From: a virus
DNA: 64,000 bases
IMG/VR virus record: IMGVR_UViG_3300032236_001613
Location: 186,001 to 250,000 of that record
Reading direction: 5' to 3' (one strand)
Part shown: positions 14,370 through 20,642 of the stretch, one piece after another
Numbering within the stretch: the first letter of the stretch is position 1
Layout of the letters: every line of letters starts with the position of its first letter
The notes under the pieces: generated by a model
Database searches by the model: none
The model's input: the letters and a program-made list of their open reading frames with translations, nothing else
What the model was told of the DNA's origin: nothing
Position numbers and translations under genes: made by a program

Positions 14370-14443
14370 GCCCGATTAGCTCAAAAGTAGAGCGCACGAC
14401 TGATAATCGTAAGACAAAGGAGCGTTACCTTTATTGGGCACCA
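14370..14443 (+). tRNA. tRNA-Ile(GAT) lacking canonical D/T-loop contacts
   Basis: Acceptor GCCCGAT/ATTGGGC, D stem GCTC/GAGC, anticodon loop CTGATAA (GAT), T stem AAAGG/CCTTT, A73, encoded CCA. D loop AAAAGTA has no GG and T loop AGCGTTA has no TTC, so the usual 18-55 and 19-56 tertiary pairs are both missing. The T loop resembles ATCGTTA of the gene at 11610. Confidence 0.85.
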
Positions 14444-14459
14444 TATAAATAAAGACAAT

Positions 14460-14535
14460 TGGAGTGTAGCTCAGCGGCAGTAGCGTTCGCCTGTTAAGCG
14501 AATGGTCGTAGGTTCGATCCCTACCACTCCAGCCA
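14460..14535 (+). tRNA. tRNA-Asn(GTT)
   Basis: Acceptor TGGAGTG/CACTCCA, anticodon stem TTCGC/GCGAA with loop CTGTTAA (GTT), T arm GTAGG/CCTAC, G73, encoded CCA. Confidence 0.93.
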
Positions 14536-14543
14536 AATTTTAG

Positions 14544-14572
14544 TTGACCATTTTCGAAATGTTCAATATAAT
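14544..14572 (+). promoter_or_regulatory. Sigma70-type promoter
   Basis: TTGACC, 17 bp, TATAAT, in the gap between tRNA-Asn and tRNA-Ala. Directs the Ala-Met-Ser tRNA group and probably the small gene at 14877. Confidence 0.7.
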
Positions 14573-14601
14573 ATATTCAAGTTAGTAAATAGTTTCGCGT
14601 T

Positions 14602-14675
14602 GGGGGATTGATGTAGTGATAGCCTGGGACCCTTGCACGGTCTTCGCGAGAGTTTGATTCTCTCATCCTCCACCA
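14602..14675 (+). tRNA. tRNA-Ala(TGC)
   Basis: Acceptor GGGGGAT/ATCCTCC, anticodon stem GGACC/GGTCT with loop CTTGCAC (TGC), A73, encoded CCA. D loop AGTGATA (A19) and T loop TTTGATT (T56) repeat the compensated change in tRNA-Trp. D stem has one mismatch. Confidence 0.9.
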
Positions 14676-14683
14676 AAGTTTGA

Positions 14684-14757
14684 TGCAGGGTAGTAGAACG
14701 GAACTACGCTAGGCTCATAACCTAGAGAACTTGGTTCGACTCCAAGCTCTGCTTCCA
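14684..14757 (+). tRNA. tRNA-Met(CAT), possibly initiator
   Basis: Acceptor TGCAGGG/CTCTGCT with an unpaired T-T at 1-72, anticodon stem CTAGG/CCTAG with loop CTCATAA (CAT), T loop TTCGACT, T73, encoded CCA. The 1-72 mismatch and CTCATAA loop are initiator-like, but the three G-C pairs expected next to the loop are only two, so elongator Met or Ile2 remains possible. Confidence 0.88.
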
Positions 14758-14766
14758 GTTTGAAAC

Positions 14767-14854
14767 GGATGGTTGCCTGAGCGGTTAAAGGAGCGGGTTG
14801 CTAACCCGTCGCGGTGAAAACTGCGCATAGGTTCGAATCCTATACCATCCGCCA
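14767..14854 (+). tRNA. tRNA-Ser(GCT)
   Basis: Class II: acceptor GGATGGT/ACCATCC, anticodon loop TTGCTAA (GCT), long variable arm, T arm ATAGG/CCTAT with loop TTCGAAT, G73, encoded CCA. Reads AGC/AGU. Confidence 0.93.
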
Positions 14855-14876
14855 ATTTGTTATATAGAGGAATAAA

Positions 14877-15092
14877 ATGCAAGAGTATAAGCCGACCGGT
14901 AGTTATCGTATGTCACGTCAAGCCAAGCAGATGTTATCTAGGATCCAGGATCCTATTGAGAGAACTGAAGCAAAACGTTTAATTATTCAAAGTGAGTTGC
15001 ATCTTCAGTTGACTCCTAAGCGTAATCCGCTTGATAAGGATCGCACAACTAAAAATAGTCGCAATAATAAAGACGACTCGTTAGAAGAGTAA
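14877..15092 (+). CDS. Small charged protein, unknown
   Basis: 71 residues with SD GAGGA. Basic and polar throughout (YRMSRQAKQMLSRIQD, then a Lys/Asn/Asp-rich tail). One amphipathic helix is likely in the middle. No family recognised. Lies between tRNA-Ser(GCT) and tRNA-Thr(TGT), expressed with the tRNA precursor. Confidence 0.6.
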   Translation: MQEYKPTGSYRMSRQAKQMLSRIQDPIERTEAKRLIIQSELHLQLTPKRNPLDKDRTTKNSRNNKDDSLEE

Positions 15093-15102
15093 ATAAAGTT
15101 AG

Positions 15103-15178
15103 GCCTTCTAAGCATTGCTGGCGATGCACCGGATTTGTAACCCGGGGATAGTCTGTTCGATTCAGACAGAAGGCACCA
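15103..15178 (+). tRNA. tRNA-Thr(TGT)
   Basis: Acceptor GCCTTCT/AGAAGGC, anticodon arm CCGG/CCGG with loop TTTGTAA (TGT; the pair nearest the loop is A-C), D arm GCAT/ATGC, T loop TTCGATT, A73, encoded CCA. Confidence 0.9.
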
Positions 15179-15182
15179 GTTT

Positions 15183-15280
15183 AGACGGACCTGTAACCAT
15201 ATTCCGTCTCCGCCGGAGCGAAAACAGGATGGGCTGCTGCCGCGGGGTTTGACTGTTTCCTGACACACAAATAACAGTCA
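15183..15280 (+). other. Structured intergenic segment between tRNA-Thr and tRNA-Val
   Basis: No ORF. Two perfect inverted repeats: AGACGGA/TCCGTCT (15183-15209) and TGACTGTT/AACAGTCA (15250-15280), with a GC-rich core between them that stands out from the AT-rich surroundings. Could be a stable RNA or a decayed tRNA; no acceptor or T arm found. Confidence 0.35.
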
Positions 15281-15289
15281 TGTGTTTAT

Positions 15290-15364
15290 GCCCGGTTAGC
15301 TCAGGGGTAGAGCGTCTGGTTTACATCCAGAATGTCGGCGGTTCGAAACCGTCACCGGGTACCA
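15290..15364 (+). tRNA. tRNA-Val(TAC)
   Basis: Acceptor GCCCGGT/ACCGGGT, anticodon stem TCTGG/CCAGA with loop TTTACAT (TAC), T loop TTCGAAA, A73, encoded CCA. Confidence 0.93.
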
Positions 15365-15378
15365 GTTTAGTAAGGTCA

Positions 15379-15454
15379 CGGGGTGTAGCTCAGTCTGGTT
15401 TAGAGCGTCCGCTTTGGGAGCGGAAGGTCCAAAGTTCGAATCTTTGTACCCCGA
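15379..15454 (+). tRNA. tRNA-Pro(TGG), CCA not encoded
   Basis: Acceptor CGGGGTG/TACCCCG, anticodon stem CCGC/GCGG with loop CTTTGGGA region (TGG), T loop TTCGAAT. Followed by AAAA rather than CCA, so unlike its neighbours it needs host CCA addition. Confidence 0.9.
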
Positions 15455-15469
15455 AAAATTAAATTTACA

Positions 15470-15901
15470 ATGAAAATAAAAATTACAGATCAAGATCCTG
15501 ACCGTCATAATCACATAGAATATCCTATGGAGATTGGAGGTCAGGCTTTTGCACCTGTAAAAATCGAAAAAGAAAAAGATCTTATGCTAGCTGTCGCACA
15601 ACTTAGCGCACAGCAAGAATATGATCGCATCATGGAATCTGTTTCTATATTACAACGGCAAGCACAAGCACTACAAAGAAGAATGCATTTAACAGAGATG
15701 GTACATGCTGCTAAGTTTAGTTTTGTGCCAATTCCGGGTAAAAGTTATTGGTTAGTCGAAGATACTAAAAAATCTCAAATTATTTTAACCCCAATGGGTC
15801 CATCAGATTGGAGTTGTTTGGCGCCTGAAGAATATAAGTATGTTGCATATGTACGTTGTTTAGGCGATCAAACCTGGCAAGAAATTATAGAGCCCGATTA
15901 G
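15470..15901 (+). CDS. DUF2452-like protein
   Basis: 143 residues. The C-terminal block FVPIPGKSYWLVEDTKKSQIIL...MGPSDWSCL...YKYVAYVRCLGDQTWQEI matches the pattern of DUF2452 proteins; the middle is a coiled helix rich in Gln. Function of the family is unknown. No strong Shine-Dalgarno. Its last three codons plus TAG overlap the first ten bases of tRNA-Thr(AGT), so RNase P cleavage of the transcript removes the stop codon from the mRNA. Confidence 0.6.
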   Translation: MKIKITDQDPDRHNHIEYPMEIGGQAFAPVKIEKEKDLMLAVAQLSAQQEYDRIMESVSILQRQAQALQRRMHLTEMVHAAKFSFVPIPGKSYWLVEDTKKSQIILTPMGPSDWSCLAPEEYKYVAYVRCLGDQTWQEIIEPD

Positions 15902-15968
15902 CTCAGTTGGTAGTAGCAACTGATTAGTAATCAGTAGGTCGGCGGTTCGAATCCGTCATCGGGCACCA
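15892..15968 (+). tRNA. tRNA-Thr(AGT)
   Basis: Acceptor GCCCGAT/ATCGGGC, anticodon stem ACTGA/TCAGT with loop TTAGTAA (AGT), T loop TTCGAAT, A73, encoded CCA. An A34 anticodon is rare in bacteria outside tRNA-Arg(ACG). The 5' end lies inside the upstream coding sequence. Confidence 0.88.
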
Positions 15969-16004
15969 TATAAGAAAGATATATACATTTAAGGAGACCA
16001 TATA

Positions 16005-16250
16005 ATGAGTAAAGGAAGTAGAACTAGACCATTGTCGGTCACTAGAAAAACGTTCGATAGTAATTGGGATCGAATTTTTGGAAAAAAGGAATATGATATG
16101 CAAATTAAAGTAAAAGAAGGATCCTTAGGCAGTTGTCCTTGCGGACGCAGTCCGATTAATCGCTGTGTTGGATGGCACAATCTCAACGAAGAGCAGTTAG
16201 CCAAAGCAAAGGCCGATTATGCAGCTAAAGAAGCAAAGAAAACTGCATGA
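16005..16250 (+). CDS. Small conserved phage protein with Cys pair
   Basis: 81 residues, SD AAGGAG. The N-terminal half (MSKGSRTRPLSVTRKTFDSNWDRIF split over two blocks) resembles a short protein common in T4-like marine phages; the C-terminal half has CPCGRSPINRCVGWH, a SEC-C-like Cys/His zinc-binding pattern. Stop overlaps the next start (ATGA). Function unknown. Confidence 0.65.
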   Translation: MSKGSRTRPLSVTRKTFDSNWDRIFGKKEYDMQIKVKEGSLGSCPCGRSPINRCVGWHNLNEEQLAKAKADYAAKEAKKTA

Positions 16251-16651
16251 TAGAAAAAGTTGTAGTTAACGGCACGTTTGATATACTGCACTTAGGGCAT
16301 ATTAGACTTTTAGAATATGCTCGTGAGCTTGGATGGTATTTACTTGTCTTAATTGATTCAGATCGTAGAGTACAAGAACTTAAAGGCCCTACACGGCCGG
16401 TTAACAATCAAGAAGAAAGAGCCGAAATGCTTCGTGCTATTAAGTATGTTGACGAAGTGCAAATTTTTGACAGTGATGATGAATTAAGAAACCTTATTAA
16501 AGAATATCAGCCGGATTTTATGGTTAAAGGTAGTGATTACAGAAATCGTCCTATTATAGGTAGCGAATATTGTAAGGAAATTAAGTTTTATGAGTATATG
16601 GAAGGCTATTCGACCACAAAAAAAATATCAAGTATTATTGATAGGCGATAG
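16247..16651 (+). CDS. hldE: Heptose-1-phosphate adenylyltransferase-like (HldE C-terminal type)
   Basis: 134 residues. VVNGTFDILHLGHIRLLEYAR contains the HxGH nucleotidyltransferase motif, followed by DSDRRVQELKGPTRPVNNQEER and VKGSDYRNRPIIGSEY, matching the RfaE2/HldE C-terminal domain that makes ADP-heptose from heptose-1-phosphate and ATP. In most bacteria it is fused to the kinase; here it is a separate gene placed before the kinase. Coupled by ATGA to the upstream gene. The exact sugar is inferred. Confidence 0.8.
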   Translation: MIEKVVVNGTFDILHLGHIRLLEYARELGWYLLVLIDSDRRVQELKGPTRPVNNQEERAEMLRAIKYVDEVQIFDSDDELRNLIKEYQPDFMVKGSDYRNRPIIGSEYCKEIKFYEYMEGYSTTKKISSIIDRR

Positions 16652-17384
16652 TTGTACTGACGTTTATCAATACGGAACTGTGGATAGAATTAGTCCAGAA
16701 GCACCTGTACCTATTTTTAAACATAGTCATACAGAAACTAGGCCAGGAATGGCAGCAAACGTACAGTTGAATCTTGAATCGTTTGGAATCGAAGTTACAG
16801 CATTGCTAGGGCCTGGATCAGTAAAGACTAGGCTAGTTGATCTTCGTAGTCGGCAACATGTTCTTAGAATCGATGATGATGCTAACGCCACTCCTATGTT
16901 ATTCGATTCTAAACTTGATCTAACACACTATCATGCGGTAGTGTTTAGTGATTACAATAAAGGATGGGTTAGTTACGAATTAGTTGAAGTAGTACGACAA
17001 AAGTTCGGTGGACCAATTTTTATTGATACTAAAAAACAAGATCTAGCAAAATTTTGGGACTGTTATGTTAAAGTTAACGAAACTGAGTACAATAACAGAT
17101 GGTCTATCAATAATAAATTAATTGTTACATTAGGTAATCGAGGTGCAGTTTATAAAGAACTTGGTCGCAAAGAAGTAGAATTTCCACCAGACACAGTCGA
17201 GGTAGTAGATGTATGTGGTGCTGGAGACACATTTTTAGCAGCCATAGTTGCAGAATACTTAAATAGTAGAGATATTAATAGTGCAATAAAGTTTGCTAAC
17301 CATGCTAGTGCTATAAGTGTACAGCATAGCGGAGTTTATGCATTAACTCGAGAAGATATTAAGAAGATTAAAAAGCGGGTATGA
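16590..17384 (+). CDS. hldE: PfkB-family heptose kinase-like (HldE N-terminal type)
   Basis: 264 residues of the ribokinase fold: VLLIGDSCTDVYQYGTVDRISPEAPVPIF is the HldE-type N-terminus and DVCGAGDTFLAA is the PfkB signature with the catalytic Asp. It overlaps the adenylyltransferase gene by 62 bp in another frame; the next in-frame ATG is past the substrate site, so 16590 is the only sensible start. Shorter than the E. coli kinase domain (about 318). Together the two genes rebuild a split HldE that would feed LPS heptose synthesis. Confidence 0.8.
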   Translation: MSIWKAIRPQKKYQVLLIGDSCTDVYQYGTVDRISPEAPVPIFKHSHTETRPGMAANVQLNLESFGIEVTALLGPGSVKTRLVDLRSRQHVLRIDDDANATPMLFDSKLDLTHYHAVVFSDYNKGWVSYELVEVVRQKFGGPIFIDTKKQDLAKFWDCYVKVNETEYNNRWSINNKLIVTLGNRGAVYKELGRKEVEFPPDTVEVVDVCGAGDTFLAAIVAEYLNSRDINSAIKFANHASAISVQHSGVYALTREDIKKIKKRV

Positions 17385-17405
17385 TGTAATCGAACCTTTG
17401 ACTTA

Positions 17406-17413
17406 TATAAATA
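17406..17413 (+). promoter_or_regulatory. T4-type late promoter for the second HNH gene
   Basis: Exact TATAAATA inside the palindrome CTTATATAAATAAG, 19 bp before the ATG of the HNH gene at 17432, with an AGGAG ribosome-binding site between. Confidence 0.55.
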
Positions 17414-17431
17414 AGTATATAGGAGTACGAT

Positions 17432-17914
17432 ATGAAATATTGCCCGAAGTGTAATAATGAACATAATAAACCTGGAATGTTTTGCTCAAGATCATGTGCA
17501 AATAGTCGTGTTTGGTCAGAAGAGACCAATTTAAAAAGATCAATAACATCAAAGGGTAATTCCCCGTGGAATAAAGGTATATCCACCGGAATTAACGAAG
17601 AAAGAAATAAAGTTATACGATTAGTTCGATTGGAAAAAAATAGAAATAAATTTTTAAACGGGTTGATAACCGAAAGATCGGCAATAAGGAAACATCTTAC
17701 AAGAGAACATGGTTATTTCTGTTCTATTTGTTCTATTTCAGAATGGCAAGGACAAAAAATTACATTACAAGTAGATCATATAGATGGAAACGCAGGAAAC
17801 AATTTACCTACAAATCTAAGATTAATTTGTCCGAATTGTCATAGTCAAACTAAAACATTTGGAGCAAGAAATAAAGGTTCAGGAAGAGCATCTAGAGGTC
17901 TTCCGTTAAGTTAA
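17432..17914 (+). CDS. HNH endonuclease with Cys-rich zinc finger
   Basis: 160 residues. N-terminal CPKCNNEHNKPGMFCSRSC finger, a basic middle, then the HNH core CSICSISEWQGQKITLQVDHIDG...NLRLICPNCHSQT with four Cys for structural zinc and the VDH-N-H catalytic pattern. Typical free-standing homing endonuclease. Placed directly before tRNA-Gly(GCC), so again next to a tRNA. SD AGGAG. Confidence 0.88.
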   Translation: MKYCPKCNNEHNKPGMFCSRSCANSRVWSEETNLKRSITSKGNSPWNKGISTGINEERNKVIRLVRLEKNRNKFLNGLITERSAIRKHLTREHGYFCSICSISEWQGQKITLQVDHIDGNAGNNLPTNLRLICPNCHSQTKTFGARNKGSGRASRGLPLS

Positions 17915-17924
17915 ATAATATATC

Positions 17925-17999
17925 GCGGGATTAATTCAGTGGTAGAATGCAACTTTGCCAAAGTTGATGTCACCGGTTCGAGCCCGGTATCCCGCTCCA
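17925..17999 (+). tRNA. tRNA-Gly(GCC)
   Basis: Acceptor GCGGGAT/ATCCCGC, anticodon stem CAACT/AGTTG with loop TTGCCAA (GCC), T loop TTCGAGC, T73, encoded CCA. Confidence 0.93.
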
Positions 18000-18014
18000 A
18001 CTTATAGGTGATTA

Positions 18015-18374
18015 ATGACACGATTAGAAGGATATGTTGAAAAAGGTTGGGGACATGAGTTAATTTGGGCCACCAACGACAAATACTGTGGTAAAATGAT
18101 GAAATTTAACAAGGATGCTAAATTCAGTATGCATTTCCACAGTGATAAAGACGAAACTTGGTATATTCTTGAAGGAAAATTTCTAGTAAGATGGATTGAT
18201 ACCAAGACTGCTAAAGTAAATGGAAAAGAATTAAATGCCGGTGATGTCTGGCACAATCCTCCATTACTACCGCACCAAGTATTATGTATGGAAGCAGGCA
18301 CTATTATTGAAGTTTCAACTCCGGATAGTGTTGAAGATAATTATCGAGTATTGCCTGGCGACAGTCAACGTTGA
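18015..18374 (+). CDS. Cupin, mannose-6-phosphate isomerase type II-like
   Basis: 119 residues, one cupin domain: KGWGHELIWATND, MHFHSDKDETWYILEGKFLV (metal HxH...E) and NAGDVWHNPPLLPHQV. These blocks match the C-terminal cupin of type II phosphomannose isomerase/mannose-1-phosphate guanylyltransferase proteins. It may isomerise a sugar phosphate for the surface-glycan genes. SD AGGTGA; followed by a strong terminator. Confidence 0.75.
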   Translation: MTRLEGYVEKGWGHELIWATNDKYCGKMMKFNKDAKFSMHFHSDKDETWYILEGKFLVRWIDTKTAKVNGKELNAGDVWHNPPLLPHQVLCMEAGTIIEVSTPDSVEDNYRVLPGDSQR

Positions 18375-18380
18375 TCTTAG

Positions 18381-18412
18381 GGTCTACTATTTTAAGTAGT
18401 AGACCTTTTTTT
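18381..18412 (+). terminator. Rho-independent terminator
   Basis: Perfect stem GGTCTACTA/TAGTAGACC with loop TTTTAAG, followed by seven T. Ends the tRNA/cupin transcription unit. Confidence 0.85.
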
Positions 18413-18454
18413 ATGACTATTTTTTCTTAAATACTAAAATATTAAGGAATCCTT

Positions 18455-18613
18455 ATGACTAATCCGATTAATCCCGCACGTATTGCAACAGCTAAGAAAA
18501 AATCAAGATGTATGAAATCTAAAAACGGGAACCATCAATGGAAAGAAGTTGGTGAAATCCCTGGAGCACAGCAACAATGCGACTATTGTAATATTATCAT
18601 TAATTGGAAATAA
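18455..18613 (+). CDS. 52-residue CxxC protein
   Basis: Short ORF with SD AAGGA (ATG 18455). Basic N-terminus (ARIATAKKKSR), then HQWKEVGEIPGAQQQCDYCN with a C-terminal CxxC that, together with an upstream Cys and His, could bind zinc. Function unknown; similar mini zinc-ribbon proteins are common in T4-like phages. Confidence 0.55.
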   Translation: MTNPINPARIATAKKKSRCMKSKNGNHQWKEVGEIPGAQQQCDYCNIIINWK

Positions 18614-18614
18614 T

Positions 18615-18643
18615 TTGACTTTCTAATAGATTGTTATTATAAT
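18615..18643 (+). promoter_or_regulatory. Sigma70-type promoter, leaderless start
   Basis: TTGACT, 17 bp, TATAAT. Only 6 bp separate the -10 from the ATG at 18650, so the transcript should begin at or within a base of the start codon. Confidence 0.75.
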
Positions 18644-18649
18644 AGTTGA

Positions 18650-19192
18650 ATGAAAACTTGGATCACTAGCGACCTTCATTTTGGGCACGAACGTATAAAG
18701 ATATTCTGCCCAAAAACTCGTGAACGCTTTACAGATGTGAAGCATATGAACGAAGCTATGATTTTAGAATGGAATGCTTTAGTGCAACCAGAAGATCTAG
18801 TCTACATATTAGGTGATTTTGCATTTACATCCACCCAAGATGCAGTTAAAATTCTTAAAAGGCTTAACGGAGATAAAATCCTTATTGAAGGAAATCATGA
18901 TCGTAAGCATCTAAAAGATACAAACTTTAGAAATTCTTTTAAAGAAATACACAAATATCTTGATATTGTGTATAATAAGACTAAAGTAGTAATGTTTCAT
19001 TATCCCATTGCAGAATGGGATCAAATGTTTAGAGGTAGTGTACATTTTTATGGGCATCTACACGGAAACTCTTCTGGGCTCGAACAATTTCGAGCTAGAG
19101 ATGTTGGCATGGATGCAACTGGTAATATTGTTACATTACTTGATCATGCTATTGCTGACGCACTAAAAGGTCAGCCTAAAAGCTCTCGCTAA
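18650..19192 (+). CDS. Calcineurin-like metallophosphoesterase
   Basis: 180 residues with the full metallophosphatase motif set: SDLHFGH (DxH), GDFAF (GDx), GNHDRKH (GNHD), HYPIAEW and GHLHG (GHxH). Small phage members of this fold act on phosphoesters, but the substrate is unknown. No Shine-Dalgarno; promoter placement makes the mRNA leaderless. First gene of the early-type block running to about 20.5 kb. Confidence 0.9.
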   Translation: MKTWITSDLHFGHERIKIFCPKTRERFTDVKHMNEAMILEWNALVQPEDLVYILGDFAFTSTQDAVKILKRLNGDKILIEGNHDRKHLKDTNFRNSFKEIHKYLDIVYNKTKVVMFHYPIAEWDQMFRGSVHFYGHLHGNSSGLEQFRARDVGMDATGNIVTLLDHAIADALKGQPKSSR

Positions 19193-19199
19193 GGTTAAT

Positions 19200-19406
19200 A
19201 TGACAGAATTAGAACAAGCCGAAGAATGTGTTAAACTAGCAAAAGATGCAATCGAATTTGTATTGCATTGTGCAAACGATGAGCGTAAACTTCTTAAAGA
19301 AAAGAATGTTAACGGGCACTATGTTAAAGCTCTTAACGAACTCAATGCAGTTAAAGCACACGCAGAAGCTAAGTTAAAAAGAGCACAAGCTCTAATAGCA
19401 CAATAA
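19200..19406 (+). CDS. Small helical protein, unknown
   Basis: 68 residues, Ala/Glu/Lys-rich and predicted as two long helices (residues 2-30 and 38-68), weak SD AAGG. Starts 7 bp after the phosphoesterase. No family recognised. Confidence 0.6.
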   Translation: MTELEQAEECVKLAKDAIEFVLHCANDERKLLKEKNVNGHYVKALNELNAVKAHAEAKLKRAQALIAQ

Positions 19407-19416
19407 AAGGAAAAAT

Positions 19417-19638
19417 ATGGCTAAGAAACATAGAATTTTAAAAGAAGAATTGGACTACGTTTGCGCACAGCGTAACTTAACTCTAGTTCAAAAACAGTTG
19501 AGAACTTTAAAAGCTAAAGGAACCGCTACGGAGGAAGAGCTTGAACTTGCGCAGACTCGTGTAGATTTGTTTAAAGAAAAAGCTAAACAAGCTAACGAAA
19601 GTATTGCTCGGGCAGGATTAAGCAAAGGCGCAATTTGA
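19417..19638 (+). CDS. Small coiled-coil protein, unknown
   Basis: 73 residues, charged helix with heptad character (LTLVQKQLRTLKAKG...EEELELAQTRVDLFKEKAKQA). SD AAAGGA. Third gene of the leaderless early unit; ends 5 bp before the atypical tRNA-like gene. Confidence 0.6.
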   Translation: MAKKHRILKEELDYVCAQRNLTLVQKQLRTLKAKGTATEEELELAQTRVDLFKEKAKQANESIARAGLSKGAI

Positions 19639-19643
19639 CCTTT

Positions 19644-19752
19644 GCAGCCGTAAGCGAACGGAACTCGGCATAGCTCCTGGGTAGTCCGGACTACTTTAGG
19701 GAACGGGAGAATATAATTCCCCTTGTAGGTTCGAATCCTACCGGCTGCACCA
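19644..19752 (+). tRNA. Atypical long tRNA-like gene, identity unclear
   Basis: 109 nt. Acceptor GCAGCCG/CGGCTGC is perfect, T arm GTAGG/CCTAC with loop TTCGAAT is perfect, A73 and encoded CCA are present. The middle is unusual: a small CGA/TCG arm with loop ACGGAAC, a long GTAGTCC/GGACTAC stem with no loop room, and a variable arm GGGAA/TTCCC. No normal anticodon arm can be drawn. Similar in outline to the gene at 8218. Could contain an insertion, or be a non-decoding tRNA-like RNA. Confidence 0.5.
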
Positions 19753-19826
19753 TTTTTTAAAGAATTATATACGTAGATAACGGTATTTTTAAAAATGATA
19801 ATTATAAAGTGTAGGAGATACTGCCT

Positions 19827-20561
19827 ATGACCAATATTAGATATTTTAATTGGTCTGCTCTAGATAGAAGCACTATAAAGTCTATACTCAAAAAAATCGG
19901 GCGAGAAGTTATCAATATTCCATTAACTCCGCTAGCTTTTACTAAAAAAATCAGAAAACAAATTAGAAATGCAGGAATTCCTGTAAAAGTAACTACTTCA
20001 TTCCGAGATGAAACAGACGAAAATTCGATCTGGGTAGCAGGATTATACGAAAGTTATAAAGATAAAAAAAATACCAAGTTTATAACACTAACTCTACAAT
20101 ATAATCCTAACGATAATAAAATTTATTGTTCCTATTTAAAATTTGATAAACTTTGTACAAATATTGCCGATACTTTATTACACGAAGTTATTCATGCACG
20201 TCAATATCGTAGACGTAATTATAAAACTATTGTTGGGTACGAAAGTTTTGCTGATTCAGGAAAACAAAGAATAGATCAAGAATATTTTGGACACGACGAC
20301 GAAATAGATGCATATGGGTTTAATATTGCATGTTCATTAACAGATCAATTCGCGTATAATCATAAAGAAATAATGAAATATTTAAATCAGGACTTAAGTG
20401 ACGATAGACTAAAAAGAAATTCATACAGAGATTATCTTAATGCGTTTGATCATAATCATAACCATCCTGTAATTAAAAAATTAAAGAAAAAAATTATTCA
20501 TTATCTTCCGTATGCTGAAATAGGAAAACCTTATAAAACATCTGACTGGTTAAAGAAGTAA
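19827..20561 (+). CDS. Putative zinc metalloprotease (SprT-like)
   Basis: 244 residues. Key motif LLHEVIHARQYRRR (HExxH at residues 119-123) embedded as in SprT/minigluzincin-type phage proteins; upstream ITLTLQYNP strands fit that fold. The third zinc ligand is not obvious but EYFGHDDEIDAYGFN about 40 residues later could supply it. SD AGGAG. Possibly cleaves host or phage proteins; no substrate known. Confidence 0.6.
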   Translation: MTNIRYFNWSALDRSTIKSILKKIGREVINIPLTPLAFTKKIRKQIRNAGIPVKVTTSFRDETDENSIWVAGLYESYKDKKNTKFITLTLQYNPNDNKIYCSYLKFDKLCTNIADTLLHEVIHARQYRRRNYKTIVGYESFADSGKQRIDQEYFGHDDEIDAYGFNIACSLTDQFAYNHKEIMKYLNQDLSDDRLKRNSYRDYLNAFDHNHNHPVIKKLKKKIIHYLPYAEIGKPYKTSDWLKK

Positions 20562-20566
20562 TTTTT

Positions 20567-20596
20567 TTGACTCAGAAATCGTAAACTGTGTAGTTA
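20567..20596 (+). promoter_or_regulatory. Possible sigma70-type promoter
   Basis: TTGACT, 18 bp, TAGTTA before the gene at 20643. Weaker than the other promoters here. Confidence 0.4.
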
Positions 20597-20642
20597 ATTC
20601 AGATAATTAATAGACAATACCTACTATAAAAAAAGGACTAAC

